64,000 nt of DNA from Streptomyces formicae (lineage in GTDB: Bacteria > Actinomycetota > Actinomycetes > Streptomycetales > Streptomycetaceae), in assembly GCF_002556545.1 (NCBI RefSeq), contig NZ_CP022685.1, positions 1,674,001 to 1,738,000 on the forward strand, given 5' to 3'. Under the pieces are notes generated by a model. It was not told the DNA's origin and did not search any database. It worked only from the letters and a program-made list of their open reading frames with translations. This document shows positions 16,638-27,486 of the stretch, in pieces; the first letter of the stretch is position 1; each line of letters opens with the position of its first letter. The position numbers and the translations under genes are program-made.

Positions 16638-17819
16638 TCAGCCGTTGACGAAGTCCTCGCGGGCCAGCAGCGCGGTGTCGCAGTTGTCGGAGAAGAGCCC
16701 GTCGATGCCCGTCGCGAAGTAGGCCTTGAAGGCGCCGAAGGCGTCGCCGTAGGCGTTCGGGTCGGTGCCCTTCCTGAAGTTGGTCGGCAGGAAGGTGTTC
16801 TCGTTGCGCATCGTGTACGGGTGCAGGATGAGGCCCGCCGCGTGCGCGTCCTTGACGAGGGTGGTCGGGGTGCCGAGGCTGCCGTCCGGCTTCTTGGGGA
16901 TGACCAGGTCGAGGGTGGGGCCGATGCCCTGCGCGTACCCGGCCATCCACGTCAGGCCCGCGGGCTTGATGAGGTCGGCGACGGTGCGCGGGTCGCCCGC
17001 CTCGACGAAGTCCCAGGGCCGGGAGTTCGCGCTGGACAGGAGCACCACGCGCGGCGCGGAGACCAGCTTGGCCAGGCGCTGGATGCTGCTGGGCTCGAAG
17101 GACTGCAGGAAGTTGGCCGAGTTCTTCTTGTGCCGTCCGTAGCGGCGCAGCAGCTTGGCGAGCGGCTCCTCCAGGCCGAGGCCCAGCTTGCGGAAGTACG
17201 TGGGGTGCTTGGTCTCGATGTGCAGCCAGACCGGCCTGCCGCGCCTGCGGCCCTGCTTGTCGGCCCACTTGAGGACCTCTTCGAGGGTGGGCACGTCCCA
17301 GCGGCCGTCGTAGAGGGTGTTGTGCTGGCGGGTGCCGGGGATGCGCTCCTTGGCGCGCAGCGTCTTCAGCTCGGCGAGCGTGAAGTCCTCGGTGAACCAG
17401 CCGGTGAGCGAGACCCCGTCCACCGCCTTGGTGGTCTTGCGGGACGCGAACTCGGGGTGCGCGGAGACGTCGGTCGTCGCGGTGATGTCGTTCTCGTGAC
17501 GGCATACGAGATGGCCGTCCTTGGTGGGTACGACGTCCTGCTCGATGACATGCGCGCCCATGTCGAGGGCGAGCTGGTACGAGCCGAGCGTGTGCTCGGG
17601 CCGGTAACCGCTGGTCCCCCGGTGCGCGACGATCGTGGGCACCGGCAGGTCCTTGTAGCCGCCGTGCCCGCCGTGTCCGCCGCCGTGTCGCTCATCGGCT
17701 CTCGCCACGCCGGGCAGCCCGACCACGGCGGTGCCCGCGCCGAGGATCGCCGCCCCCAGTACCGCTCGCCGCCCCCGGCTCGTCCCCGGCTGCTGCTGAC
17801 CCGACTCCTGCGTCGCCAT
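16638..17819 (-). CDS. Secreted glycerophosphodiester phosphodiesterase (GlpQ-like)
   Basis: Hydrolyses glycerophosphodiesters (lipid or teichoic-acid head groups) to glycerol-3-phosphate outside the membrane. 393 residues. The first 45 carry a Tat-type signal (GRRAVLGAAILGAGTAVVGL, cleavage near ARA) and a Gly/His-rich segment follows. The GDPD core begins at TIVAHRGTSGYRPEHTLGSY (catalytic His, Arg, Glu), then IEQDVVPTKDGHLVCRHEND with the metal-binding Glu/Asp and second His. The start at 17819 is secured by GGGAGGAG five bases upstream. Monocistronic, with its own terminator. Confidence 0.94.
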   Translation of the reverse strand: MATQESGQQQPGTSRGRRAVLGAAILGAGTAVVGLPGVARADERHGGGHGGHGGYKDLPVPTIVAHRGTSGYRPEHTLGSYQLALDMGAHVIEQDVVPTKDGHLVCRHENDITATTDVSAHPEFASRKTTKAVDGVSLTGWFTEDFTLAELKTLRAKERIPGTRQHNTLYDGRWDVPTLEEVLKWADKQGRRRGRPVWLHIETKHPTYFRKLGLGLEEPLAKLLRRYGRHKKNSANFLQSFEPSSIQRLAKLVSAPRVVLLSSANSRPWDFVEAGDPRTVADLIKPAGLTWMAGYAQGIGPTLDLVIPKKPDGSLGTPTTLVKDAHAAGLILHPYTMRNENTFLPTNFRKGTDPNAYGDAFGAFKAYFATGIDGLFSDNCDTALLAREDFVNG

Positions 17820-18202
17820 TGGCGCTCCTCCCGATGTACTGCCGCCTTGCACCTGACAAAGCGGGACGATCGTAGGTGGCCGCGAGTGACGTGTGGGAGA
17901 CCCTGGACCGAACGACGGGATGACGGCACGTGGCGAGTGGGCGCACCATGGAGTGAGCGGCCCGTGCCGCAGGGCCGTTACGCACAGGAAAGTGCGCGCG
18001 TGACAAGGACCACTACTTCGGGCCACACCGTTCCCTCGGGGATAACGTCGTCACAGAGGCGACGCCGCAGGGCAATACCGTGCAAACTCAGGTCAACACT
18101 GCGTATCGAGTGCATGAACCCGATGTGCAATCGACGGGGGCCCGCGAGTATCGTCCTCACCTGCATTTACTCGTCGTCGACCCGTTGACACCGGAGGGCC
18201 CG
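17820..18202. other. Divergent intergenic region
   Basis: 383 bp between the diesterase (minus) and acyltransferase (plus) starts. It must hold promoters for both. I see no strong inverted repeat. An upstream in-frame extension of the acyltransferase to 18080 exists but lacks a ribosome site and does not look like protein. Confidence 0.5.
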
Positions 18203-18874
18203 TTGTCCCGTCTAGCGCTCATCAAGGCAGTGCTCGGACCGATCTTGCGCCTGATGTTCCGCCCACGGGTAGAAGGCGCCGAGAACATTCCGGGGACAGG
18301 TCCGGTGATCCTGGCCGGAAACCACCTGACGTTCATCGACTCGATGATCCTGCCGCTGGTGACCAACCGTCCGGTGTTCTTCATCGGCAAGGACGAGTAC
18401 GTCACGGGCAAGGGCCTCAAGGGCCGCCTCATGGCGTGGTTCTTCACCGGCGTCGGCATGATCCCGGTGGACCGTGACGGCGGGCGCGGCGGTGTCGCCG
18501 CGCTGATGACCGGTCGGCGCATTCTCGACGACGGCAAGGTCTTCGGCATCTACCCGGAGGGCACGCGCTCCCCCGACGGGCGTCTGTACCGCGGCCGTAC
18601 GGGCATCGCGCGGCTGACCCTGATGACGAACGCGCCCGTCGTCCCCTTCGCGATGATCGGCACGGACAAGCTCCAGCCCGGCGGCAAGGGGCTGCCTCGT
18701 CCCGGCAAGGTGACGGTGCGGTTTGGCGAGGCGATGGAGTTCTCCCGCTACGACGGGATGGACCGCGACCGGTACGTGCTGCGGGCCGTGACGGACTCCG
18801 TGATGACGGAGGTCATGCGGCTGTCCGGCCAGGAGTACGTCGACATGTACGCCACCAAGGCGAAGGCGGCTTAA
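18203..18874 (+). CDS. 1-acyl-sn-glycerol-3-phosphate acyltransferase (PlsC family)
   Basis: Membrane-associated acyltransferase making phosphatidic acid from lysophosphatidic acid. The start is TTG at 18203, chosen because GGAGGG lies four bases before it and family members begin at this point, giving 223 residues. The catalytic NHLTFID (HX4D, residue ~45), FIGKDEYVTGKG, and EGTRSPDG (glycerophosphate binding, ~115) are all present. An amphipathic N-terminal helix (LIKAVLGPILRLMF) probably anchors it. Its 3' side carries two dispersed repeats before the convergent MFS gene. Confidence 0.92.
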   Translation: MSRLALIKAVLGPILRLMFRPRVEGAENIPGTGPVILAGNHLTFIDSMILPLVTNRPVFFIGKDEYVTGKGLKGRLMAWFFTGVGMIPVDRDGGRGGVAALMTGRRILDDGKVFGIYPEGTRSPDGRLYRGRTGIARLTLMTNAPVVPFAMIGTDKLQPGGKGLPRPGKVTVRFGEAMEFSRYDGMDRDRYVLRAVTDSVMTEVMRLSGQEYVDMYATKAKAA

Positions 18875-18952
18875 GCCTTTAGGTTCCTGTGCGCCCGCAC
18901 CGGTGCTGAGGGGTAACCCCCGGCGCCGGGGCGGGCGTTCCTCGTTTCGCTT

Positions 18953-19015
18953 GCTCGGCGACGGGGGCTGTGCCCACCCGTTCCGCCGTGCGGAACGCCT
19001 GCCCACAGCAGGCGG
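18953..19015. repeat. Dispersed palindromic element, copy 2
   Basis: Homologous to 3209-3282 through GCTCGGCGACGG, TGTGCCCACCCGT and GCCTGCCCACA. The inner hairpin is GTTCCGC-CGT-GCGGAAC: relative to copy 1 one G-C pair has become T-A, so pairing is kept. The outer right arm is truncated where the next repeat begins. Confidence 0.75.
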
Positions 19016-19094
19016 AGGGCCCCGTAAGGGGCGCGGGGAACTGCGCGACCAGCCCCCTGCGGCCCGCAGACGAATGAACCCGCCCCGCGAAGCG
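19016..19094. repeat. Dispersed 3'-end element GGGGCGCGGG, copy B
   Basis: Starts AGGGCCCCGTAAGGGGCGCG and ends CCCGCGAAGCG directly at the MFS stop codon, the same arrangement as copy A at 15423-15494. It fills the convergent gap together with the palindromic element and is probably a bidirectional terminator. Confidence 0.7.
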
Positions 19095-20636
19095 CTAGTG
19101 CTGGATGCCGTCCTCCAGCTTCTGGCCCTTCAGGAGGAACCACGCCGCGACGGCCGTCGCGAACAGAACGGCGGACCCGACCCCCGCGGCGGTCTGGAAC
19201 CCATCGGTGAACGCATCACGCGCCGCGGACAACATCGCGTCGGACTGCGCCTGCGGAAGCGTCGCCGCGGCTTCCACCGCCCCGCCGAGCGAATCGTGCG
19301 CCGCCGCCGCCGCGTCCGCGGGGACGCCGTCCGGAGTGGTGAAGCCCCGGTAGATGCCGGTGACCACCGTGCCGAGCAGGGCGATGCCGAGCGCGGCGCC
19401 CAGTTCGTACGCCGTCTCGGAGACCGCGGACGCCGCGCCCGCCTGCTCCTTGGGGACGCTGGAGAGGATCACGTCGGCGGTGACGGTGAAGGCGAGGCCC
19501 GCGCCGAGGCCGCCGAGGAACAGCGCGCAGCCCAGGGCCACCACCCCGGTGTCCGCGCCGATCGCCATGCATGCCGCGAGCGCGAGGCCGACCGCGGCGA
19601 GGCCGCCGGAGACCGCGCTGCGCACCGACGCCTTGCGGGCCACAATCCCCGCCGTGAGGCCCGCGCCCACCGCGCCGACGGCCGCGGGCAGTTCGATCAG
19701 GCCCGCCTCCAACGGCGAACGCACCTGGACCAGTTGCAGGAACTGGGAGAGGAAGAAGACGAGTCCGGACAGGCCGAGGATGGTCAGCAGGTCGGCGAGT
19801 ACCGCGCCGGAGAAGCCCTTGTGGTGGAAGAGGCGCATGTCCAGGAGCGGCGACTTCAGCGTCAACTGGCGTCGTACGAACCAGAACAGGGCGCCTATGC
19901 CGAGGGCGCCCGCCGCCACGATGTCCCAGCGGAAGCCGTGCACCGCCGCTTCCTTCACGGCGTAGACGACCGCGACCATGCCGACGAGCGAGAGGCCGAC
20001 GCTGACCAGGTCCCAGGGGCCCGGGTTCGGGTCGCGGGACTCGGGCAGCAGCTTGATGCCGACGAGGACGAGCACCGCCATCACGGGCAGGTTGATCAGG
20101 AAGACCGAGCCCCACCAGAAGTGTTCGAGCAGGAAGCCGCCGACCACCGGGCCGACCGCCGCGCCCGCGGAGGCCGCGGCGCCCCAGATGCCGACGGCGA
20201 GGCTGCGTTCCTTGGGGTCGTGGAAGATGTTGCGGATCAGGGCGAGCGTGGACGGCATCAGCGTCGCGCCCGCGACGCCGAGCAGTGCCCGCGCCAGGAT
20301 CATCATCTCCGGGCTCGTGGCGTACGCGTTCAGGACCGAGACGGCGCCGAACGCGACGGCTCCGGTGAGCAGCAGCTTCTTGCGGCCGATGCGGTCACCG
20401 AGGCTGCCCATCGACACCAGGAGGCCCGCGATGACGAAGGAGTAGACGTCGCCGATCCACAGGAGCTGGGTGCCGGACGGCTTGAGGTCCTCGCTGAGGA
20501 AGGGCGTCGCGAGGCCGAGCACGGTCGCGTCCACGGCGACCAGGAGTACGGCGAGCACGAGTACGGCGAGGGCGAGCCAGCGCCCGGGGCCGCGCTCGAC
20601 ATCCGCCTCGGCGGTCCGCTGTTGGGTGCTGGTCAT
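19095..20636 (-). CDS. MFS multidrug efflux transporter, 14-TM DHA2 (EmrB/QacA) type
   Basis: Proton-driven drug exporter of 513 residues. The first helix holds the DHA2 motif VAVDATVLGLATPFL (residues ~33-47). Motif A GSLGDRIGRKKLLL follows helix 2, and motif C GPVVGGFLLEHFWW lies near helix 5. About fourteen helices are visible. The start ATG overlaps the stop of the tetR-type gene upstream (20633), so it is coupled to its likely repressor. Substrates cannot be predicted. The C-terminus ends right at repeat copy B. Confidence 0.93.
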   Translation of the reverse strand: MTSTQQRTAEADVERGPGRWLALAVLVLAVLLVAVDATVLGLATPFLSEDLKPSGTQLLWIGDVYSFVIAGLLVSMGSLGDRIGRKKLLLTGAVAFGAVSVLNAYATSPEMMILARALLGVAGATLMPSTLALIRNIFHDPKERSLAVGIWGAAASAGAAVGPVVGGFLLEHFWWGSVFLINLPVMAVLVLVGIKLLPESRDPNPGPWDLVSVGLSLVGMVAVVYAVKEAAVHGFRWDIVAAGALGIGALFWFVRRQLTLKSPLLDMRLFHHKGFSGAVLADLLTILGLSGLVFFLSQFLQLVQVRSPLEAGLIELPAAVGAVGAGLTAGIVARKASVRSAVSGGLAAVGLALAACMAIGADTGVVALGCALFLGGLGAGLAFTVTADVILSSVPKEQAGAASAVSETAYELGAALGIALLGTVVTGIYRGFTTPDGVPADAAAAAHDSLGGAVEAAATLPQAQSDAMLSAARDAFTDGFQTAAGVGSAVLFATAVAAWFLLKGQKLEDGIQH

Positions 20637-21184
20637 GCTTCCACTCTCCGCTGTGCGCCGCCGATCAGCAGCTCGGCGATCATGTACGAGAAGTCCTTGG
20701 CCGCCACGCGGCCGTCGAGGACGGCCCAGGCGCCCGAGCCGATGAGCCCGTAGAGCGCCTCGGTGAGCCAGACCGGGGTCAGGTCGATGCGGAACTCGCC
20801 GTTCTCCTGGCCGCGCCGGAAGAGCGCGCTGATGTGGGAGTCCAGGCGGGCCCAGCCCTCGTTCTGCGCGTCGCCCTCGAAGAGCTGGTTCTCGGTGACG
20901 AGGAAGGCGAGCAGGCCCGCGGCGGGCTCGACCTCCCTCACCAGGCGGCGCAGGGCGTCCTGGGCGCTGTCCTCGCCGAGCCTGGCCCGTTCGAGAGCGG
21001 CTTCGCACTCCTGGAGCCCGAGCTCTTCGAGGGCCAGGACGAGGGCGTCGCGGCCCGCGAAGTGGCGGTGCAGGGTGGCCCTGCTGATGCCCGCGGCGCG
21101 GGCCACCTCATCCATGGTGGAGGTGGCTTTTCGGGTGAGCAGGGCCGCCGCGCTGCGCAGGACCTGGTCGCGATCGACTGACAT
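20633..21184 (-). CDS. TetR-family transcriptional repressor of the MFS gene
   Basis: A 183-residue regulator. The N-terminal HTH spans residues ~8-50 (ATSTMDEVARAAGISRATLHRHFAGRDALV) and the rest is an all-helical ligand pocket (AGLLAFLVTENQLFEG). The start at 21184 coincides with a TGAGAC half-site, and six bases upstream on its strand is TATGGT, so the mRNA may be leaderless. It overlaps the MFS gene by four bases. Autoregulation through the inverted repeat at 21204-21221 is likely. Confidence 0.93.
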   Translation of the reverse strand: MSVDRDQVLRSAAALLTRKATSTMDEVARAAGISRATLHRHFAGRDALVLALEELGLQECEAALERARLGEDSAQDALRRLVREVEPAAGLLAFLVTENQLFEGDAQNEGWARLDSHISALFRRGQENGEFRIDLTPVWLTEALYGLIGSGAWAVLDGRVAAKDFSYMIAELLIGGAQRRVEA

Positions 21185-21221
21185 GAGACAACCATAAGCC
21201 ACCTGAGACAGGGCCGTCTCA
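21184..21221 (-). promoter_or_regulatory. TetR operator and promoter
   Basis: An inverted repeat TGAGAC-AGGGCC-GTCTCA (21204-21221), with a third TGAGAC at 21184-21189 overlapping the start codon. On the minus strand TATGGT lies six bases before the ATG as a -10, placing the palindrome over the -35. Confidence 0.65.
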
Positions 21222-21254
21222 TGGATTATGCGGCGGTCGACGCGCCCCCGATGA

Positions 21255-22229
21255 TCAGTGCCAGGGCAGTCGGCCGCGCCGCTCCCAGTACGCGACGGGC
21301 TCCTCCACGAGCCCCGCGAGGCGCGTCACCTGCTCGTCGTCCAGGTCGACCGCCGCGGCGTGCAGGTTCGACACGAGCTGGACCGGGGTGGCCGCGCCGG
21401 ACAGCACGACGCCCGCCCACGGCTGTCGCAGCACCGCGGCGAGCGCCACCGCGTCGCAGCCGAGCCCGGTCTCGTCGGCGACCTCGCGCAGCGCGGCGGG
21501 CGCGTGCGCGGCGGCCAGCCTGCCGTTGGCCATGCCCTCCTTGACCAGCACGGTCAGGCCCGCGTCGTGCGCCTCCGCGAGCGCGGGGCCCGCCGAGGTC
21601 TCGAAGAGGTTGTAGGTGGCCTGGACCGTACGGAAGAGCGGCTGCCCGTCGACGCTCACGTCGAGCGCGGCACGGATCGCGGCCGCCTGCCGAGGGCCGC
21701 TCACGGAGAGCCCGACCGTCACGCCCTCCGCCGCCAGCTCGCCGAGCCTGGCGTGGAGTTCCCTGTCCGTGAGCGCCGGGCTCTCGGGGGTCACGGAGTG
21801 GATCTGGTAGAGGTCGAGCCGGTCGCCGAGCTGCTCGGCGGTCTCGGCGCGCTGGCGGGCGTACGCGGCCGCGCTGTGGTCCTTGACCTCGTGCGGGCCC
21901 TCGACGTCGGTGCGCCAGGCCGCGGTGTACGTGTAGCCCCACTTGCTGCCGACGACGACGTCGCGGATGTCGGGCCTGGCGTGCAGCCAGTCGGCGAGGA
22001 ACTCCTCGGAACGCCCGTAGGAACGGGCCACGTCGAGGTAACGGACCCCCGAGGCGTAGGCGGCGTCGAGGAGTTCGAAGGTGCGTTCGCGCAGCGCCTC
22101 GACGCTGCGGGACGGCGGCAGGTCCACCTCGCGGTCGAGGGTGAGGTAGCCGGGCCTGCCGACGGCGGCGAGACCGAGCCCCAGGTGCGCGGTCGGGGTG
22201 GTGGCTGCGGCCAGCCGGGCGAAGGGCAT
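21255..22229 (-). CDS. Aldo/keto reductase
   Basis: NAD(P)H-dependent oxidoreductase with a TIM-barrel fold, 324 residues. Landmarks are RERTFELLDAAYASGVRYLDVARSYGRSEEFL (catalytic Asp and Tyr near residues 53-58), VVGSKWGYTY (Lys near 86) and DLYQIHSVT (His near 135). The C-terminal cofactor site is LSGAATPVQLVSNLHAA. It resembles the YdjG/L-fucose dehydrogenase-like group. It lies downstream of argH on the same strand, separated by 65 bp, so it may ride on that transcript. Substrate unknown. Confidence 0.92.
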   Translation of the reverse strand: MPFARLAAATTPTAHLGLGLAAVGRPGYLTLDREVDLPPSRSVEALRERTFELLDAAYASGVRYLDVARSYGRSEEFLADWLHARPDIRDVVVGSKWGYTYTAAWRTDVEGPHEVKDHSAAAYARQRAETAEQLGDRLDLYQIHSVTPESPALTDRELHARLGELAAEGVTVGLSVSGPRQAAAIRAALDVSVDGQPLFRTVQATYNLFETSAGPALAEAHDAGLTVLVKEGMANGRLAAAHAPAALREVADETGLGCDAVALAAVLRQPWAGVVLSGAATPVQLVSNLHAAAVDLDDEQVTRLAGLVEEPVAYWERRGRLPWH

Positions 22230-22294
22230 CGCGGGCTCCGTTCGGTCGGTTCCTTGCGGATCCCGACCCACCGTATCCCGCGATGCCCGCCGTG

Positions 22295-24944
<2,650 letters not shown>

Positions 24945-24972
24945 GGGTCTCTCCTTACGGTGCGTTCGCTGT

Positions 24973-25009
24973 CATGCATGAGTATGCATTGCACCGTATG
25001 TTTCGTCAA
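24973..25009 (-). promoter_or_regulatory. argG promoter with ARG box
   Basis: The palindrome TGCATGAGTATGCA (24975-24988) matches the Streptomyces ARG box. On the minus strand TTGACG (25009-25004), 17 bp, then CATACT (24986-24981) form a vegetative promoter whose -10 is inside the box. A weaker second half-box seems to occupy 24991-25008. Confidence 0.75.
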
Positions 25010-25027
25010 TCCATCTCCTCGCAGTCG

Positions 25028-25057
25028 TTAGACAGGCGAAAGGTTTCAGTGAATAAT
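25028..25057 (+). promoter_or_regulatory. Promoter of the PPOX-fold gene, probably leaderless
   Basis: TTAGAC (25028-25033), an 18 bp spacer and AATAAT (25052-25057) stand eight bases before the ATG at 25066. There is no ribosome site between, so the transcript probably begins at or next to the start codon. Confidence 0.6.
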
Positions 25058-25065
25058 CATTAGGC

Positions 25066-25653
25066 ATGGGAAAGACCTACGCACGCATAGACGGCAGACT
25101 CCGCACCTTCATCGAGGCGCAGCCGATGTTCTTCACGGCCACCGCGCCGCTCGCCGACGACGGCACGATCAACCTCTCCCCCAAGGGCCTCAAGGGCTCC
25201 TTCGTGGTGCTCGACGAACAGACCATCGCGTACCTGGACTTCGCGGGCAGCAACGCGGAGACCATCGCGCACCTGCGCGAGAACGGCCGCATCACGGTCA
25301 TGTGGTGCGCGTTCCAGGGCCCTCCGAACATCGTCCGGGTGCACGGCCGCGGCGAGCCCGTCTTCCGTGACGACCCGCGCTTCGGGGACCTGCTCGGCCA
25401 CTTCCCCGGCATCGACCCGACCCCGCACGGACTGCGCGCCATCATCGTCGTGACGGCCGAACTCATCCGTGACACCTGCGGATACGCGGTGCCCTTCATG
25501 TCGTACGACGAGGACCGCGATCTGCACGGCAAGCGGTTCGCGCGCGAGGACGACGCGTCGCTCAGCGCCTACTTCGCCAAGAAGGAGTACATCGCACAGA
25601 GCATCGACGGACTTCCCGGACTGCCGCTTCCGCTGCCTCCCCGTACCGTCTGA
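25066..25653 (+). CDS. Pyridoxamine 5'-phosphate oxidase-family (split-barrel flavin) protein
   Basis: A 195-residue flavin- or F420-binding split-barrel protein. The pattern FIEAQPMFFTATAPLADDGTINLSPKG near residue 15 and RITVMWCAFQGPPNIVRVHGRGEPVF near 85 define the family. The C-terminal ~60 residues (CGYAVPFMSYDEDRDL) belong to the PPOX subgroup common in actinobacteria. No true PdxH signature is present, so vitamin B6 oxidase activity is not implied. It is divergent from argG, and a transpeptidase-like gene follows after three bases. Confidence 0.9.
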   Translation: MGKTYARIDGRLRTFIEAQPMFFTATAPLADDGTINLSPKGLKGSFVVLDEQTIAYLDFAGSNAETIAHLRENGRITVMWCAFQGPPNIVRVHGRGEPVFRDDPRFGDLLGHFPGIDPTPHGLRAIIVVTAELIRDTCGYAVPFMSYDEDRDLHGKRFAREDDASLSAYFAKKEYIAQSIDGLPGLPLPLPPRTV

Positions 25654-25656
25654 GCC

Positions 25657-26370
25657 ATGCGCTCACGAGCCGCCGCTCTCGCCTCCACCGCCCTGCTCGC
25701 CCTCGGCACCGCGCCCGGTACGGGAAGCAGCACCGGCAGCAGCACCCCGCTGCCCGAACGGATGGCCGACACCGGCGGCGGGGGCCAGCTCATCACCGCC
25801 GAGGCCGCGCGCACCGGCTCCACCACGGGCACCGTCACGTGGTGGGACCGGCGCGGCGGCCGCTGGGCCGAGGCCGGCTCGGCGCCCGCGCGGTTCGGTG
25901 CGAAGGGCCTGGTGGCGGGCGGCTCGCGCAAGCAGGGGACGAACACGACGCCGACGGGCCTGTACGGACTCCCCTACGCCTTCGGCATCAGCGCGCGGCC
26001 GACCGGGGCGGCCTACCCGTACCGCCGCGTGACGCCTGATTCCTGGTGGTGCCAGGACAACCGGTCGCGCGCCTACAACCGCTGGACCGAGCCGCGCCCC
26101 GCCGACTGCCGCGCCGCCGAGTCGGAGCACCTCGGCACGTACGACCCGCAGTACGCGCACGCCCTGGTGGTCGGCTTCAACTACGACCGGCCCGTGCGCG
26201 GGCGCGGCGCGGGGATCTTCCTGCACGTCAACGGTCGCGGGGCGACGGCCGGTTGCGTGTCGGTGCCCAGGGAGGCGATGCGGCGCATCCTGCGGTGGGC
26301 GGAGCCCGGGCGGCACCCGCACATCGCGATCGGCACGGAGTCGGGGCCGACGGCGCTCACGCGCTACTGA
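25657..26370 (+). CDS. Exported L,D-transpeptidase (YkuD)-like protein
   Basis: A 237-residue exported protein. An N-terminal signal peptide (LASTALLALGTAPGTG) precedes a YkuD-type catalytic region: HALVVGFNYDRPVRG, then IFLHVNGRGATAGCVSVPREAM with the nucleophilic Cys and the preceding His/Gly near residues 190-205. Such enzymes make 3,3-crosslinks in peptidoglycan or attach proteins to it. The spacing of His to Cys matches the HXn(S/T)HGChG logic although the motif reads GRGATAGCVS. It may share the upstream gene's transcript. Confidence 0.88.
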   Translation: MRSRAAALASTALLALGTAPGTGSSTGSSTPLPERMADTGGGGQLITAEAARTGSTTGTVTWWDRRGGRWAEAGSAPARFGAKGLVAGGSRKQGTNTTPTGLYGLPYAFGISARPTGAAYPYRRVTPDSWWCQDNRSRAYNRWTEPRPADCRAAESEHLGTYDPQYAHALVVGFNYDRPVRGRGAGIFLHVNGRGATAGCVSVPREAMRRILRWAEPGRHPHIAIGTESGPTALTRY

Positions 26371-26418
26371 AAGGACCGGGGCACGCCACTCCCGTGTAGC
26401 GACCACATACCGAGACGG

Positions 26419-26464
26419 GGTTGCACGCGCGCGTGGCCGGGGCGTTGCATCGCGCCGTGCAACC
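26419..26464. promoter_or_regulatory. Inverted repeat over the BASS transporter start
   Basis: GGTTGCACG (26419-26427) and CGTGCAACC (26456-26464) are perfect 9 bp arms 28 bp apart. The right arm contains the proposed GTG start. It could be an operator or a start-site hairpin. Confidence 0.4.
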
Positions 26465-27437
26465 CGAACAGACGATCCCCAGCCAGAGCGAGGGCCCCGG
26501 CTCCGCCGACAAGGCGGCCCGCCGTGCCGTCACCGTCTTCCCCGTCCTCGTCCTCGCCGCGGGCGCGCTCGGACTCCTGGTGCCCGACACCTTCGAAGGC
26601 TGGGGCACCAACGTCCCGTACCTGCTGGGCGTGGTGATGTTCTGCATGGGTCTCACCATGACCCCGCTGGACTTCCAGGGCGTGGTCAAGCGGCCCTGGG
26701 CCGTCGCGCTCGGGCTCGTCGCGCACTACGTGATCATGCCGGGGCTCGGCTGGCTGATCGCCCACGCGCTCGGGCTCTCCCCTCAGTTGGCGGCCGGTGT
26801 GATCCTGGTGGGCTGCGCGCCGAGCGGCACCGCGTCCAACGTCGTGACCTATCTGGCCCGCGGCGACGTGGCGCTCTCCGTGTCCGTGGCCACCGTCTCG
26901 ACGGTCCTCGCGCCGCTGGTCACCCCGCCGCTCACGCTGCTGCTCGCGGGCGAGTACCTGCCCGTGGACGCGGGCTCGATGGTCACCGACATCCTCAAGA
27001 CCGTGCTGCTCCCGGTGCTCGCGGGGCTTGTGGTGCGGTTCCTCTTCGGACGGTACGTCGACCGGGTGCTCGGCGTGCTGCCGTGGCTGTCCGCGCTGAC
27101 CATCGCCGCCATCGTGGCGATCGTCGTCGCGGGCAGTGCCGCGGCCATCAAGTCGGCCGCGGCACTGGTGTTCCTCGCGGTGTTCCTGCACAACGGGCTC
27201 GGCCTCGCGCTCGGCTACGGCGCGGGCAAGCTGGCCCGGCTCGGCCCTCCGGCGTCGCGGGCGATGGCCTTCGAGGTCGGCATGCAGAACTCGGGCCTCG
27301 CGGCGTCGTTGGCCACGGCGCACTTCAGTCCCCTGGCCGCGCTGCCATCGGCGGTGTTCTCCGTGTGGCACAACGTGTCGGGGGCGCTCGTGGCAGCGTG
27401 GATGGCGCGGAGGAATTCAAGCCCGTCCGGCGTTTGA
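26457..27437 (+). CDS. Bile acid:sodium symporter (BASS) family transporter
   Basis: A polytopic membrane protein of about 326 residues with some nine to ten helices. GVVMFCMGLTMTPLDFQGVVKRPWAV near residue 60 and GCAPSGTASNVVTYLARGD near 120 are the Na+-binding core motifs. FEVGMQNSGLAASLATAHF near 270 is the second crossover motif. BASS carriers import organic anions such as pantothenate or pyruvate; the substrate is not clear. The start is uncertain: GTG 26457 is used, while GTG 26433 and TTG 26421 are alternatives. The last codons and stop are supplied by a dispersed repeat. Confidence 0.9.
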   Translation: MQPEQTIPSQSEGPGSADKAARRAVTVFPVLVLAAGALGLLVPDTFEGWGTNVPYLLGVVMFCMGLTMTPLDFQGVVKRPWAVALGLVAHYVIMPGLGWLIAHALGLSPQLAAGVILVGCAPSGTASNVVTYLARGDVALSVSVATVSTVLAPLVTPPLTLLLAGEYLPVDAGSMVTDILKTVLLPVLAGLVVRFLFGRYVDRVLGVLPWLSALTIAAIVAIVVAGSAAAIKSAAALVFLAVFLHNGLGLALGYGAGKLARLGPPASRAMAFEVGMQNSGLAASLATAHFSPLAALPSAVFSVWHNVSGALVAAWMARRNSSPSGV

Positions 27438-27443
27438 GGACGA
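27416..27443 (+). repeat. Dispersed Streptomyces repeat forming a gene terminus
   Basis: TTCAAGCCCGTCCGGCGTTT (27416-27435) followed by GAGGACGA is, from memory, a very common intergenic repeat in Streptomyces genomes. Here it encodes the last residues (SSPSGV) and TGA of the BASS gene. Confidence 0.6.
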
Positions 27444-27486
27444 ACTCGGCGGAGCCGGTGATGACAGGCCCCGGCGCCGGGACAGG

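Noticed and set aside
18080..18202. N-terminal extension of the PlsC acyltransferase
   Set aside because: The extension has no ribosome site and does not look conserved; the TTG with GGAGGG upstream fits the family start.
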